DNA of 64,000 nucleotides from Aquilaria yunnanensis. Taxonomy: Eukaryota; Streptophyta; Magnoliopsida; Malvales; Thymelaeaceae. The position numbers and the translations under genes were made by a program. Below, piece by piece: positions 24,240-34,615 of the stretch; position 1 is the first letter of the stretch, and each line of letters begins with the position of its first letter. The notes under the pieces are model-generated. The model saw nothing but the letters and a program-made list of their open reading frames with translations. It ran no database searches and was not told the origin of the DNA. The stretch covers positions 29,982,001-30,046,000 of the forward strand of contig CM077597.1 in NCBI GenBank assembly GCA_039654915.1, read 5' to 3'.

Positions 24240-25200
24240 TTATGTTATGGTGTAATAATAATAATAATAATAGAAAGATGTACAAATAATTAATATGCGT
24301 ATCGGGGGGAGTAGTAGGAACTTATAAAATAATAGTAATGAACCTAAGTATTATTAATTAAGTATGATATGTTCAAAGTTATAACGTTAATACTAAGAAC
24401 AATAAGAATGTTAATAATAATAATGTAATAATATGTTTTTTAATAAAAATAATATGGAGAATAATAATCATAATAATAAAAATAATATTATTGATGATGA
24501 TTATAATAATAATCATACTAAAAATAATTGATCTTATATGCATGGAACATCATAATAATTTTACTTATAAGCATGACACATCCATAACAATAATATTAGT
24601 AATAATAATTATAATTTTTATAAGTATAATATTTATTATAATAACAATAATAATATTAATAAGACTTAAAAAAATTCCATTACTAATTATACATAATTAT
24701 TGAAGCATATACAATAATACCCATAGTAATTAAATTTCACTAAAAATAATACCCATAATAATAATGATAAAAATAATTTATTTATTTAATTATTATTATT
24801 ACATCATAATAATTATACTTATATGAATTGGACAGTCATACTAATAATACTAATAATAATAATAATTATTATTATATAAGAATAATATTTATACTACTTA
24901 AAAAAATACAAATAGTAATAATACATAATAATTAAATTAATTATAAAACAAAGTACAATAATACCCATAGTACTTAAATTTGAGTAATATTAATACCCAT
25001 AATAATATTGATAGTAATAATAATCCCCATAATAATACTGCTACTACTTATGTATATAATTATAATTATTATATCATAATTATTGTACTCATATGCATGA
25101 CACAGTCATAATAATATTAATTTATTGTTATAATTAATATTATTATATAAATAATATAATATCTTTGACAATACTTAAAAAAATAAAAATTGTAATTATA
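24240..25200. repeat. AAT-rich microsatellite-like intron of the CACTA element
   Basis: Nearly 1 kb made of irregular AAT/ATA words with imperfect internal repeats such as ACCCATAATAATA. It probably grew by slippage inside an intron. It ends at a splice acceptor (AATTAG, 25205). Confidence 0.6.
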
Positions 25201-25205
25201 ATTAG

Positions 25206-25609
25206 AGCCAATTGATGAACTAGCAATCATTAGTACTGCATCTGGCGGTAGAAGGAGAGGGCGTGTGTTTCGATTAGGATCTGAGCAGTGTGTCATACCG
25301 GGACCCCGACAGCCAGGTGCCATCCCACTTATCGACATCACACAGACACCGCAATTCAACGAGCAAGTACAGAAGATGATGGCGGAGGAGAATGCGCGAA
25401 GGGATGCTGAGTACAAGAGGAAGCTCGAGAGAATTAAGAGGAGACAGATAGCAGAGATGGAGGCGAATAGAGCCGCATTGGAGGTGAACCGGGCTCAGTT
25501 GGAGATTATTTGTCGTTTGCTAAACCTTCCGTGCCCGCCGGCTCAACCTGTTCCATAATATCCTAATGACTCGGACTTGGAGGATGAGGAGATAGTTGGG
25601 ACTCCATGA
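25206..25609 (+). pseudogene. CACTA element protein fragment (plant transposase, En/Spm-associated), last exon
   Basis: The frame starts after a splice acceptor at 25205 and contains SGGRRRGRVFRLGSEQ, the G-R-V-x-G-L-G-S type block that follows the Transposase_24/Ptta domain in plant CACTA proteins. A long charged coiled coil then follows (AEYKRKLERIKRRQIAEMEA), with a Pro-rich end LPCPPAQPVP. A TAA at 25556 interrupts a tail that stays in frame as PNDSDLEDEEIVGTP up to a TGA at 25607-25609. Only this C-terminal part is present, with the DNA-binding domain lost. It would not be a working transposase. Confidence 0.6.
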
Positions 25610-26363
25610 TGGTCGTCATCAACAGGTAAATAATTTACAAATTTCTTGTGTTATCAAACTTACATAATAATTGTTAGACCTAATTAAGACTTAGTTTAAA
25701 TTACTGAAATGTGTACTCCGTTGAATGCTGAGTAGTTTCTTCCAGACATATATGTTCTTCTTTTAATTATGGTGTATTTGAGAATATTTTATGGAAATTA
25801 CGTTTGCATATCTGTGTAATCTTTATTGCTGAGTAAGGCTGGGGGAGCAAAAATAATTATTACATAATAAATTTTGAATTTGTTTCAAACTGGGAAAAAT
25901 ACGAAACAACCAAAACCTGGAACGCTTAATGTAAATTACCAACGTCCAACCGGTGTTTACCAACTCGCGCGCGTTGGTAATTACCGACTGTCATCCGCGT
26001 TGGTACTTACAGACACTGTTACCAACGTGTATGCAAGTTGGTAATTACCAACGGCTTACTACCAACTCGCACGCGTTGGTAATTACCAACTCCCTTACAA
26101 ACTGCTGTAAGTTGCTAATTACCAACGTGGTCTCCTACCAACTGTCATGACAGTTGGTAACTACAACTACGTGATGGAAACCAAGCCCGGTTCTTGACCG
26201 TTGGTAATTACCAACGTGAATTTTATCAACGTGTTATTACTTGTGCGTTGGTAAAAAAATTTCCAACGAATCGAATACCAACTTGTGTTTACCAACGGCT
26301 CCGCGTTGGTAAATTGAATTTACCAACGCGTAACAGTTGGTAAACACCTGAATTTTAGTAATG

Positions 26364-26735
26364 GTGGGTATATATGTTTTTGACCCGGCATGAGTACCAC
26401 AAAGTATAACGGTCTCTATAATTCTTTGAGTAATAATGTCCATCACAATTAAACATATACCATAACATAACTCATTCAATGAATTTTAATTTTTGAGTAA
26501 CATCACTGATATGTTGAGTTTGAGCCTTAAAGCATGAAGTGGCATGTCATTCACTTGAGGGGAATTCAAAAACTCCACAAGGTATAAAATATCAAAATCA
26601 ACATTATTTCTTCCTTTTGATGATTTTGAATCATGAGATTCATGACTCTGCAAAAGATTTTTCTTCTCTAGGAATTAAAGGCTGCATGTAATTATTGAGA
26701 TCAATAACGGTATCATTCCAAAGAGTAATGATAGC
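26364..26735 (-). pseudogene. Helitron helicase relic, copy A, part 2
   Basis: The minus strand reads RAIITLWNDTVIDLNNYM at 26735-26680, then a stop-interrupted stretch, then LNELCYGICLIVMDIITQRI and VILCGTHAGSKTYIPTI. These match the helicase region with 'AIIT-N-VN-N', 'LLRNL-x-LCNGTRLIV' and 'G-x-H-A-G-x-F-IPRI' of plant Helitron RepHel proteins. It continues, across the CACTA insertion, into the C-terminal relic at 22968-23228. The reading frame is broken by stops. Confidence 0.75.
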
Positions 26736-28797
26736 TCTATTATATATATTATAAAGCAGAAGCTAAGGGTGATTCAGTAATTGTACAATTTAGAGCCTAT
26801 TCATTTTAATTTAAGTCAACTAACTTATTTTTACTTTTATATCTTTTTTTTTTCGGAAACCAATTTCATTTGAAGACCAATATTATGTAGATGAAATAAT
26901 TCATTTGAAAGTAAATTTTCATAATGTTGTCAAATTTTTATGAATTTTTCTTTTTTAATTCCTTAAACTAGAAAAAGTCATAAAAATTTAGTAAGATTAC
27001 AAAAATTATATTTTCAATAGATTTTTATACCTACATAATATTGGATTTTTATTAAAATTAGTTTCAAATAAAAATGACATAAGAATAAAAATAAGTCATT
27101 TTAAAGTCAATTAACTTAAGTTAAAACAAACTAACTGTAAAATTGATATGCTAAGTGTCACATCAAACTTTTATATGAAACATTGGTTTTACCATTTAAT
27201 TTATTGTTGACTTTGTCCACTTCCCAAATTTACAATTTGACTACAAAACAAAAATTTTGTAATAAATCACAAATTTTTAGGTTCCTTAAATTTTTTTTTC
27301 CTTTTGGAATTAGTTTATCTAACAACGCGAAGCCTAAGGTAAAAAGAAAAGCTTTGCCAACGTTATTTGAATTCAAATATTGATTTTTAAATAATAAAGG
27401 ATTTTCCTAGGAGTGATTATATATTTAAAATCTTAGTAGAAAGTTTAACGAACAAAAAATAAGATGTCTGCAAAAAGTAAGTTATAATGAAAGTGATCGC
27501 TTTTTTTTAACAAATTTGGCAAATGCAATTATTAAAATAATCTAAAATATTTTAACATGTTTCATTCATATTAAACAATGGGTTAATTTACTTTTCCTCT
27601 AAAAAATAGTATTAACTACACTTTCATCTCTCATCCTTGAAAATCTACTTATATCCATGGCTTTTGTTAACTTATAGTAGACAAAAACTATCTAGTGAGT
27701 ATAGAGAAAAAAAATACTGAAAAATCTATTGTGACTAATTAAGCATCGCCTCAAACTTTTATATGAAACACCAATTTTATACTATGATTTGTTGGCTCAA
27801 TTTTGACCATTTTTCATATTCACTTTTTGACCACAAAATGATAATTTTGTATAAATGATAAAATTTTAGGTTCTTCAAGATTTTCTCTTTTTTTGTAATT
27901 GGTTTCTCTATTTCTAATCATAAAAGTTTTTTGAATATGGAATTACTCATCTACTTGGTTAATTATTGCATATAAAGAAAGTTGGCTCATAGTATAACAC
28001 AAATAAATTGAACTATTAATTGTAGAGTTCACTTAATATATTGATTATTTATTAACCTTTCAACCATAAAAAATATGTAATTTTCCTTAAATTATGATTG
28101 TTGCATTATTACCCTAAATAAAAATTCCATAATGTGATCTTGATTTCATTCCATAATTACAAAATATAATTTTATTTCATTTTTTTTCTTTTATATATTT
28201 TTTCCTTATCTTCTTGTGTATTAAAAAAAATATTTATTTGTAATTAAGAGTCAACTCAAGCGTATTATAGAGCCATTTCAAAATATAAAGTAACAAAATT
28301 TTATTTAGTAAACTCTACAACCAACATTCATGACAAATGAAATTATAAGATTGTAAAAATAAATAGAAATCAAGTATTTAGGATAATTACAATAAACAAA
28401 ACCCCCTATATTTTGGTATAACATACACTTTGCCACCTCTATTTTTAAAAATCTTCATTTTATCCATTGTTTCCTTTATAGTGTTTGACAATAACTTTTG
28501 AGACCATAATTTTAATTGTCTAGTAATTATGGTTTAATAATTTTAATATTTTTAATATTTTTTTTATAGTCAACATATCTTTAAAAAATACTGATATACA
28601 TTTATAAAAAATAAAAACTAATAAACTAATATATCTATTAACTATAAAAAAGGATTGGGGAGATCGAAATTAATTGATGATGATTATTGTATGGTTTAAA
28701 GTAGAGTTTCAGAAATTATTATGAGACAATGTTTTAAATTAAAGTTTATTCCTACTTATGAAATCTATTATTGTGTTTAAATGAGTACAAAAGTATT
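26736..28797 (+). mobile_element. Non-autonomous Helitron-like part of copy A
   Basis: It begins TCTATTATATATATTATAAA and continues with AT-rich, non-coding sequence. Near 27170 and 27750 there are two related segments with CAAACTTTTATATGAAAC, an internal tandem duplication. The end with hairpin and CTAG-like terminus lies beyond the Ogre-like and Mutator-like insertions, at about 48748-48774. The whole corresponds to 55424-58504 in copy B. Confidence 0.5.
26796..27135. mobile_element. Foldback MITE, copy 1
   Basis: The left end TTCATTTTAATTTAAGTCAA and the right end (other strand) TTTTAACTTAAGTTAATTGA are inverted repeats, and the homology of the two arms extends about 80 bp. A second copy of the family at 56247-56572 sits at a different place in copy B, so both are insertions after the copies split. 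There is no coding capacity. Confidence 0.6.
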
Positions 28798-29302
28798 TGT
28801 TGACACCCAATTTCGTCCGGGTGTTTTAAAATTTTGAAAAAAATTCTATTAAAAAAAATTAATTTAAAAAAAAATATATATTACTATTATTATTAAAAAA
28901 AATTTAATTAGTTTAAAATATATTTTTGTTTTGTGAAAATTTGATTTAAAATGATATATGTGTGAATATGTGTATGTTTGAAATAAAATAAAATTTCATG
29001 AAAAAAATGACAAAAAATTAAAAGTTTGAGGTAAAAATGACAAAATTGAGAAGTTTCGGAAAAAATTGACAAATTCTAAAAGTTCCAGGAGCATTTGGTA
29101 GTTTGTCACATAAAATTTTGAGCCTGCCGACGTTTTTGGCTCAAATTGACAGAAAACGACAAAATTGTCAAAATCAGAAGCTTCAGGAACTTATCCTGAG
29201 GCTGAGAGACGTAAAGGACTAAAATTGTCATTTTACCAATTTAAGAGATAAGTTTGAAATTTTTTATTAATTTATCCATCAACAGTTCAGCTAAACTTCC
29301 TC

Positions 29303-29310
29303 TATAAATA
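29303..29310 (+). promoter_or_regulatory. TATA box of the Ogre-like LTR
   Basis: CTATAAATAGCCCC is a strong plant TATA context. The same box is in the 3' LTR at 44628-44635. Transcription would start near 29335, in the CACAGAGAAA region. Confidence 0.7.
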
Positions 29311-29764
29311 GCCCCCCAAATTTTGTGCTAAACACAGAGAAAAATAGAAAGAAAAGCTTAGAGCTCCGTTTTTAAAATAGCGAAAAATTACAGCCTTAGT
29401 CCCTAGCTCTCCTTCATTTCCTCAGAAAATCTCAAAACTTTTCATTTTGACGATTAAGCCATCTTCTCCCCCCCCCCGCGCGCCCCCTCTGTTTCCATTT
29501 CTCAGAATTCAGAATTTAAAATCAAGGGTACAACTCTCATTTAATCCTTCATCTTTTCAATTTCTTTCACTTTGGTCACTAACTTTGTATTTTATTCTTG
29601 CAGAATTAATTACTAACCCTTTTAATTTTTACTTGTTTGTTTATTATTTGTTTATTACTAACCCCCTTTTTTATTGTTGTTATTAACTTACTAACAACTA
29701 ACTTTTAATACTATTATTGTTACTAACCTTTTAATTTTTGCATTATTACTAACTTTTATAATTG

Positions 29765-30190
29765 TTGTTAACAATTAATTAACTTTTATTATTGTTGTTA
29801 ATTAATTAATTTAATTAACTTGGCTAACTTTTATTATTGTTGTTAATTAATTAATTAATTTAATTAACTTGGCTAGCTTTTTATTATTTTTGTTAATTAA
29901 TTAATTCAATTAATTTGGCTAACTTTTTATTTATTGTTGTTAATTAATTTAATTAATTTGGCTAACTTTTTATTTATTGTTGTTAATTAATTTAATTAAT
30001 TTGGCTAACTTTTTATTATTGTTGTTAATTAATTAATTTAATTAACTTGGCTAACTTTTTACTGTTGTTAATTAATTAATTTAATTAACTTGGCTAACTT
30101 TTTATTATTGTGGTTAATTAATTAATTTAATTAACTTGACTAACTTTTTATTATTGTTGTTTAACAATTAATTTAATTAACTTTGCTAAC
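29765..30190 (+). repeat. LTR minisatellite, 40-55-bp units
   Basis: About nine imperfect units built from TTGTTGTTAATTAATT and TTAACTTGGCTAACTTTTTA. The 3' LTR has at least one more unit, showing recent slippage or unequal exchange. Confidence 0.85.
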
Positions 30191-31330
30191 ATTTATTATT
30201 ATTTTTAAAGTGGATGGCCAAAAAGCCCCACTTTATTATTATTAATTTTTTTTCTTTATATAATTTTTTTATTTAATTCACCTTTACCCTTTACTAATTA
30301 ATAAATAAATGAAAATTAAAAGAAGATTATTTTGTAATTAATTATTAAGGCTAATAAAAATTATTTTTAAAAAAGCCAATTATTTTTATTTTTATATACA
30401 TGTTTTTAATTCTTTAAAGATAACAAAAAGTTAAAATTAATTTTAATAGTTATTTTTATCCAGTAAAAATAATAAAAAAATAAAAATAAAACCTGTTTAA
30501 AAAAATACATGAAAATTAAGACTTTATATTTTACTGATTTATTTAAAATATAACTTTTAAATCCACTAAAATAATAAATATTTTTCATTAAACAAGAAAA
30601 CAAAAAGAAAATTAAAACAAGATAAGAAAAAGATAAGAAAGATAAGAAAAAGATAATAAAGATAAGAAAGATAAGATAAGAAGGAAAAGAAAGAAAAGAA
30701 AGAAAAATATAGAAAATAAAAATTTTTAGATTATTAATGAATCTAAAAATTCTATAACAAAAAGAATTACGAATTAGTAATTAAACTAATAATTAATTCC
30801 ATAAAAATAAGAATTAAATAATTAACTATAAATTAAATCAACTTACATATCCGGATGATCCGTCAGGATCTACGGTTTGGAAAATATCAAACTTTTTAAA
30901 ATAAATAAATTAAATAAAAAGATAAAAAAATCCATATTTTTACAATATGGATAAAATTGTTTAAAATTTCACCAAATTCCGTGTCCAAATGACTCGGCAG
31001 AGTCCATGGCTCGGAATCAAAATCTTCCGTGTCCAAATGACTCGGCAGAGTCCATGGTTCGGAAGTATAAAATTTTATACAAATTAACTTAAAAATCCAC
31101 ATTTCGACTAATTCAGTTAAAATCTCTAAATTAACTGAAAATTATTTAAAAGCAAAGTAAAAAAAAAAATTAAAATCAACTAAGGTGCCAATTTTGGGCG
31201 CTATAACAATATTGTTTTAGCGTAACCGTACTCCCGATCCCCGAACTCTCGCAGACCAATTTTAAGGTGACCAATCGACCTAGGTAAACGGATTGGTGGC
31301 GACTCCCGAAAACCCGACGTTGCCACAGCT

Positions 31331-31348
31331 TGGCGACTCCACTGGGGA
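31331..31348 (+). other. Primer-binding site of the Ogre-like element
   Basis: TGGCGACTCCACTGGGGA lies 3 bp after the LTR. Ogre elements are known to use a primer site complementary to tRNA-Arg with this kind of sequence. The tRNA identity was not checked by alignment. Confidence 0.75.
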
Positions 31349-32440
31349 CTCGACGTTAGTGAGTCGAGCCTAAAGTTGATTTGTTTTAATTTACTTTGCT
31401 TATTATGTGGATTTTTATATGCTATATTTACTTAGCGAAAACATGCATTATGGATTCACAATATGAAGCTCTATACCCGAGCTTACTTAAATCGAACACG
31501 ATTCTTTCTAAGCGGAATTGGTGTTGTTGTCCTTGTGAGGCCATGGTCTCCAAGCCTTCACCGGTTTCAAAGTAGCAAAGTAGTGTATTGCCTTCTGAGA
31601 CGGTTAGTCTCTGCATGGGCCCACGAAAAGCTACGACTCGAATTAATCCATTCCTTACATTAACCCTAGAGGGTAAGGAATCGGGCCGTCACTATAATTT
31701 AGTGACGGGATTCGGGAACTATCCCTTGCCTTTTTGATAAGCCACCTTATGCATATAGAACTCCCCACTTAACCATAGAACTAACCATAGTATTCCTCCC
31801 ATTTACCAACGCCATAAGCATATCCTTGTTATGATGTGTTGTTGCTCTACACTTTTATTTTCGTATTTATGGTTTTAACTCATTTTTCCATAATAGTTCA
31901 TGAGTTGTTAATTGCTATTTAAGTTATTAATAAACTTATCTTTCTTTTGTTATACTTCTGTTTTGTGCAAATATTCTTCATGCATCAAAACCACGCATCA
32001 AACTATGCTAACTTTTTGGTCTTTTTAATAACAACTAAAAGTCTTGAAGTTCCATGATATTGGATAAGCAAACTCACTCATTGCATGCATTCCATTACAT
32101 TAATCACGTGCATATAAAGTCTGATAAAAATAATCTCATTGCATGCATTTCATTACATCAATCACACGCATATAAAATCTGATAAAAACATAATCTCATT
32201 GCATACATCCATTACATTAATCACGTGCATATAAAGTCTGATAAAAACATAATCTCGTTGCATACATCCATTACATCAATCACGTGTATACAAAGTCTGA
32301 TAAAAACATAATCTCATTTTTCCTACATGCATCCATTGCATCAATCACATACACATAGGATCTAATAAAATATACCTTACTTTTAAAAGGATAAAATTGG
32401 ACCTCGACACCGATATTCAATTCGGCTCCAAATAAGATTA
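31349..32440 (+). repeat. Untranslated leader with a 59-bp tandem repeat (32076-32371)
   Basis: The leader holds no long ORF. From 32076 to 32371 there are five and a half units of about 59 bp containing CATTACATTAATCACGTGCA and AGTCTGATAAAAA. Each unit has a CACGTG or similar E-box-like word. Confidence 0.7.
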
Positions 32441-34615
32441 ATGGCAGAACAAATCGAAGGACGTCTCATAAAGATAGAGTCCAAGATAGAAAGTATGGCC
32501 GAACAAATGAGACAATTGATCGAGCTAATCAAGGCGAAAGCAATTCAAGAAGCACAAGTTCAGCCACCCATGACAGAAAGAGAAATGGTCACTTTGTTTG
32601 TCCAGACACTGAAGTACCTATATTATGACGAACTCATTGGCAATTCGGCAACTAATTTTTCTAACATTGTCATGTCTGGAGAAAGAATTGAGCATGAGAT
32701 TAGGACTGGGAATATTGCTGAATCCTTTAATAATCCTATGAAAAGAGGAGGACCATCCAGAAGAAAAGATGACGAAGTACAACAAATAGGACGCGGAAGA
32801 AGGATTCCCCTCGTGGATACGGTGGCTATCGGACCTCGCCTATCCTATTTTGCCAATGGGCCCGATAATAACCTTCCAAATAGGCCCAATGATTATCCTC
32901 TGAATAGACCCAATAATTATCCTCCAAATAGGCCCAATGATTATCCTTCCAATAGGCCCAACAATTATCCTTTTAACAGACCTAATCAGTCATGGCCACC
33001 TGCTCCTACTCCTCCAGTACCTGCACCAAGACCAAGAGAAGTTTTCACACCAATTTCCATGACTTATACTGAGTTATACCCAAAACTCATCGAAAGACAA
33101 TTTATCCGTCCAATTCCTACAAAGCCATTCAAACCCCCATATCCAAGGTGGTATGACCCTAACATTACCTGCCCATATCATGATGGCGTTCCAGGCCATG
33201 GCTTGGAAAACTGCATGGCATTGAAGCGTATAGTTCAACAATTAATCGAGTCAAAGTGGTTGGACTTTTCCGATGAACCAAACGTCACTCACAATCCATT
33301 GCCGCCTCATCAAGCAAAACCAGTCAATATGATAGAAGAACACCAGCCGATAAAGAAGTCAGTCAACGATATCATAACCCCTCTTAAGCATGTATATTCA
33401 TGCCTTCTAAAAGAAGGGGTTATCATCCGGAAGTCTTCTTTTAAACATGAAGAAGTCAAAGATGAGGACTGGTGTGACTTTCATGACAGTAAAAGTCATT
33501 CTATCCAAGAATGCTCAGAATTCCGTGAAAGTCTACAAAGGCTCATGGACTCATCCCAACTCATCATTTCTACGTCGGATAAAGATGATGATGTAAATGT
33601 GATCACTAAAAAACGGGAAGTCAATGCTACGCCAAAACCACTAGTTATACCAATTTCAAAATCTATTGTCAAGCCTTTAAGAACTCGAGTCCCGAGGTCA
33701 TTCCTCTACAAATCAGACAAGGCTGTTCCATGGAGCCATGATTACACTTCCAACATCACATCAACTCCGTTAGAAGTTAGGAGTATGACTAGAAGTGGTC
33801 CATGTTACTCTCCAGAACAAATGTACAAGCTTCGACAAGATAAGAACGTCACAGACCCAACAAGTGAGCCTCTAGATACAGATACATCTAAAGAGCAAAA
33901 GATGTCTCAAGAGGTGACAGATGAACAAACTATTGAGTTCCTCAAACTCATGAAGCAAAGTGAGTACAGTGCCGTGGAGCAGTTAAACCACCTGCCAACA
34001 AAGATCTCCATACTTTCACTACTCATAAGCTCTGATGCTCATCGAGAAACCCTCCTCAAAGTCTTGAATAAGGCCTATGTTGAGCCAGATATTTCAGTGA
34101 ATAATTTTGACCACCTCGTCAACAACATCACCGCACAGAATCTCATCACATTCACTGACGATGAGATACCAGCAGAAGGAAGGGGTCACTCTAAAGCTCT
34201 ATATATTTCGGTTAAATACAAAGATCGAACTATGACTAGAGTTATTGTTGATAATGGGTCAGCTCTAAACATAATGCCAATTGAGACCTTACACAAGTTT
34301 GGTATAGACTCATCATACCTCAACTACAGTCATATCACTATTCAAGCATTTGACGGGACGAATAGAAATGTCGTCGGAAAAATAGAGCTGCCAATAGAGA
34401 TCGGCCCTTGTGTCTTTCATATCACATTCCAAGTTATGGACATTAATCCTTCTTATACTTGTCTGTTGGGAAGACCATGGATTCATATGGCCGGAGCAAT
34501 TCCCTCCTCATTACACCAAAAAATGAAATTCATTTTTGAAGGAAAGTTAATCACAGTCTTTGCTGAAGAAGGCATTCTGCTATCATCTATATCAATAGTA
34601 GCAAAGGCCAAGTGA
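32441..34615 (+). CDS. Gag-protease polyprotein, internally shortened
   Basis: A 724-codon open frame. Residues 1-35 are a coiled-coil start. Residues 48-85 match the end of the Ogre Gag core (PPMTEREMVTLFVQTL). The main part of the Gag core expected before this is missing, so the N-terminus looks like an internal deletion. Residues about 140-185 are six NRPNxYP-like repeats. Two zinc-like motifs follow, at about 244 (CPYHDGVPGHGLENC) and 345 (CDFHDSKSHSIQEC). The retropepsin domain is near 590-710, with VDNGSALNIMP at about 603 and CLLGRPWIHMAGAIPSSLHQ. Ogre-type proteases carry DNG in place of DTG. The frame ends right after the protease and no RT follows. It is intact and presumably expressed from the LTR. 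Confidence 0.85.
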   Translation: MAEQIEGRLIKIESKIESMAEQMRQLIELIKAKAIQEAQVQPPMTEREMVTLFVQTLKYLYYDELIGNSATNFSNIVMSGERIEHEIRTGNIAESFNNPMKRGGPSRRKDDEVQQIGRGRRIPLVDTVAIGPRLSYFANGPDNNLPNRPNDYPLNRPNNYPPNRPNDYPSNRPNNYPFNRPNQSWPPAPTPPVPAPRPREVFTPISMTYTELYPKLIERQFIRPIPTKPFKPPYPRWYDPNITCPYHDGVPGHGLENCMALKRIVQQLIESKWLDFSDEPNVTHNPLPPHQAKPVNMIEEHQPIKKSVNDIITPLKHVYSCLLKEGVIIRKSSFKHEEVKDEDWCDFHDSKSHSIQECSEFRESLQRLMDSSQLIISTSDKDDDVNVITKKREVNATPKPLVIPISKSIVKPLRTRVPRSFLYKSDKAVPWSHDYTSNITSTPLEVRSMTRSGPCYSPEQMYKLRQDKNVTDPTSEPLDTDTSKEQKMSQEVTDEQTIEFLKLMKQSEYSAVEQLNHLPTKISILSLLISSDAHRETLLKVLNKAYVEPDISVNNFDHLVNNITAQNLITFTDDEIPAEGRGHSKALYISVKYKDRTMTRVIVDNGSALNIMPIETLHKFGIDSSYLNYSHITIQAFDGTNRNVVGKIELPIEIGPCVFHITFQVMDINPSYTCLLGRPWIHMAGAIPSSLHQKMKFIFEGKLITVFAEEGILLSSISIVAKAK

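Larger units (their letters stand above)
23229..26363 (+). mobile_element. CACTA transposon, 3.1 kb, internally deleted
   Basis: The ends are CACTACTAAAAAT (left) and, on the other strand, CATTACTAAAATTC (right). The 3-bp flanks are GCG (23226-23228) and GTG (26364-26366). Copy B at 52060 shows the uninterrupted site, which fixes the ends. Both subterminal regions, about 300-450 bp each, are packed with direct and inverted copies of TTACCAACG, including TTACCAACGGCTAAGCCGTT. Such sub-terminal repeats bind transposase in En/Spm-like elements. The interior has a GC-richer leader (23580-23720) with splice-like junctions, an AT-rich stretch, and one exon of a transposase-associated protein. The catalytic transposase is missing. 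Confidence 0.85.
28798..31327 (+). repeat. 5' LTR of the Ogre-like element
   Basis: It starts TGTTGACACCC and ends GTTGCCACA. It is nearly identical to the 3' LTR. I saw a G/A difference at about 29382, an A/G difference near 29513, small indels in a C run near 29470, and one repeat unit fewer. It contains a TATA box, an AT-rich minisatellite (29765-30190), and three copies of a 40-bp motif near its end (30845-30882, 30977-31016, 31025-31064). Confidence 0.95.

Noticed and set aside
30406..31102. Short minus-strand frames, repeated exactly at 45771-46467
   Set aside because: They recur only because both LTRs carry the same sequence; the composition is AT-driven.
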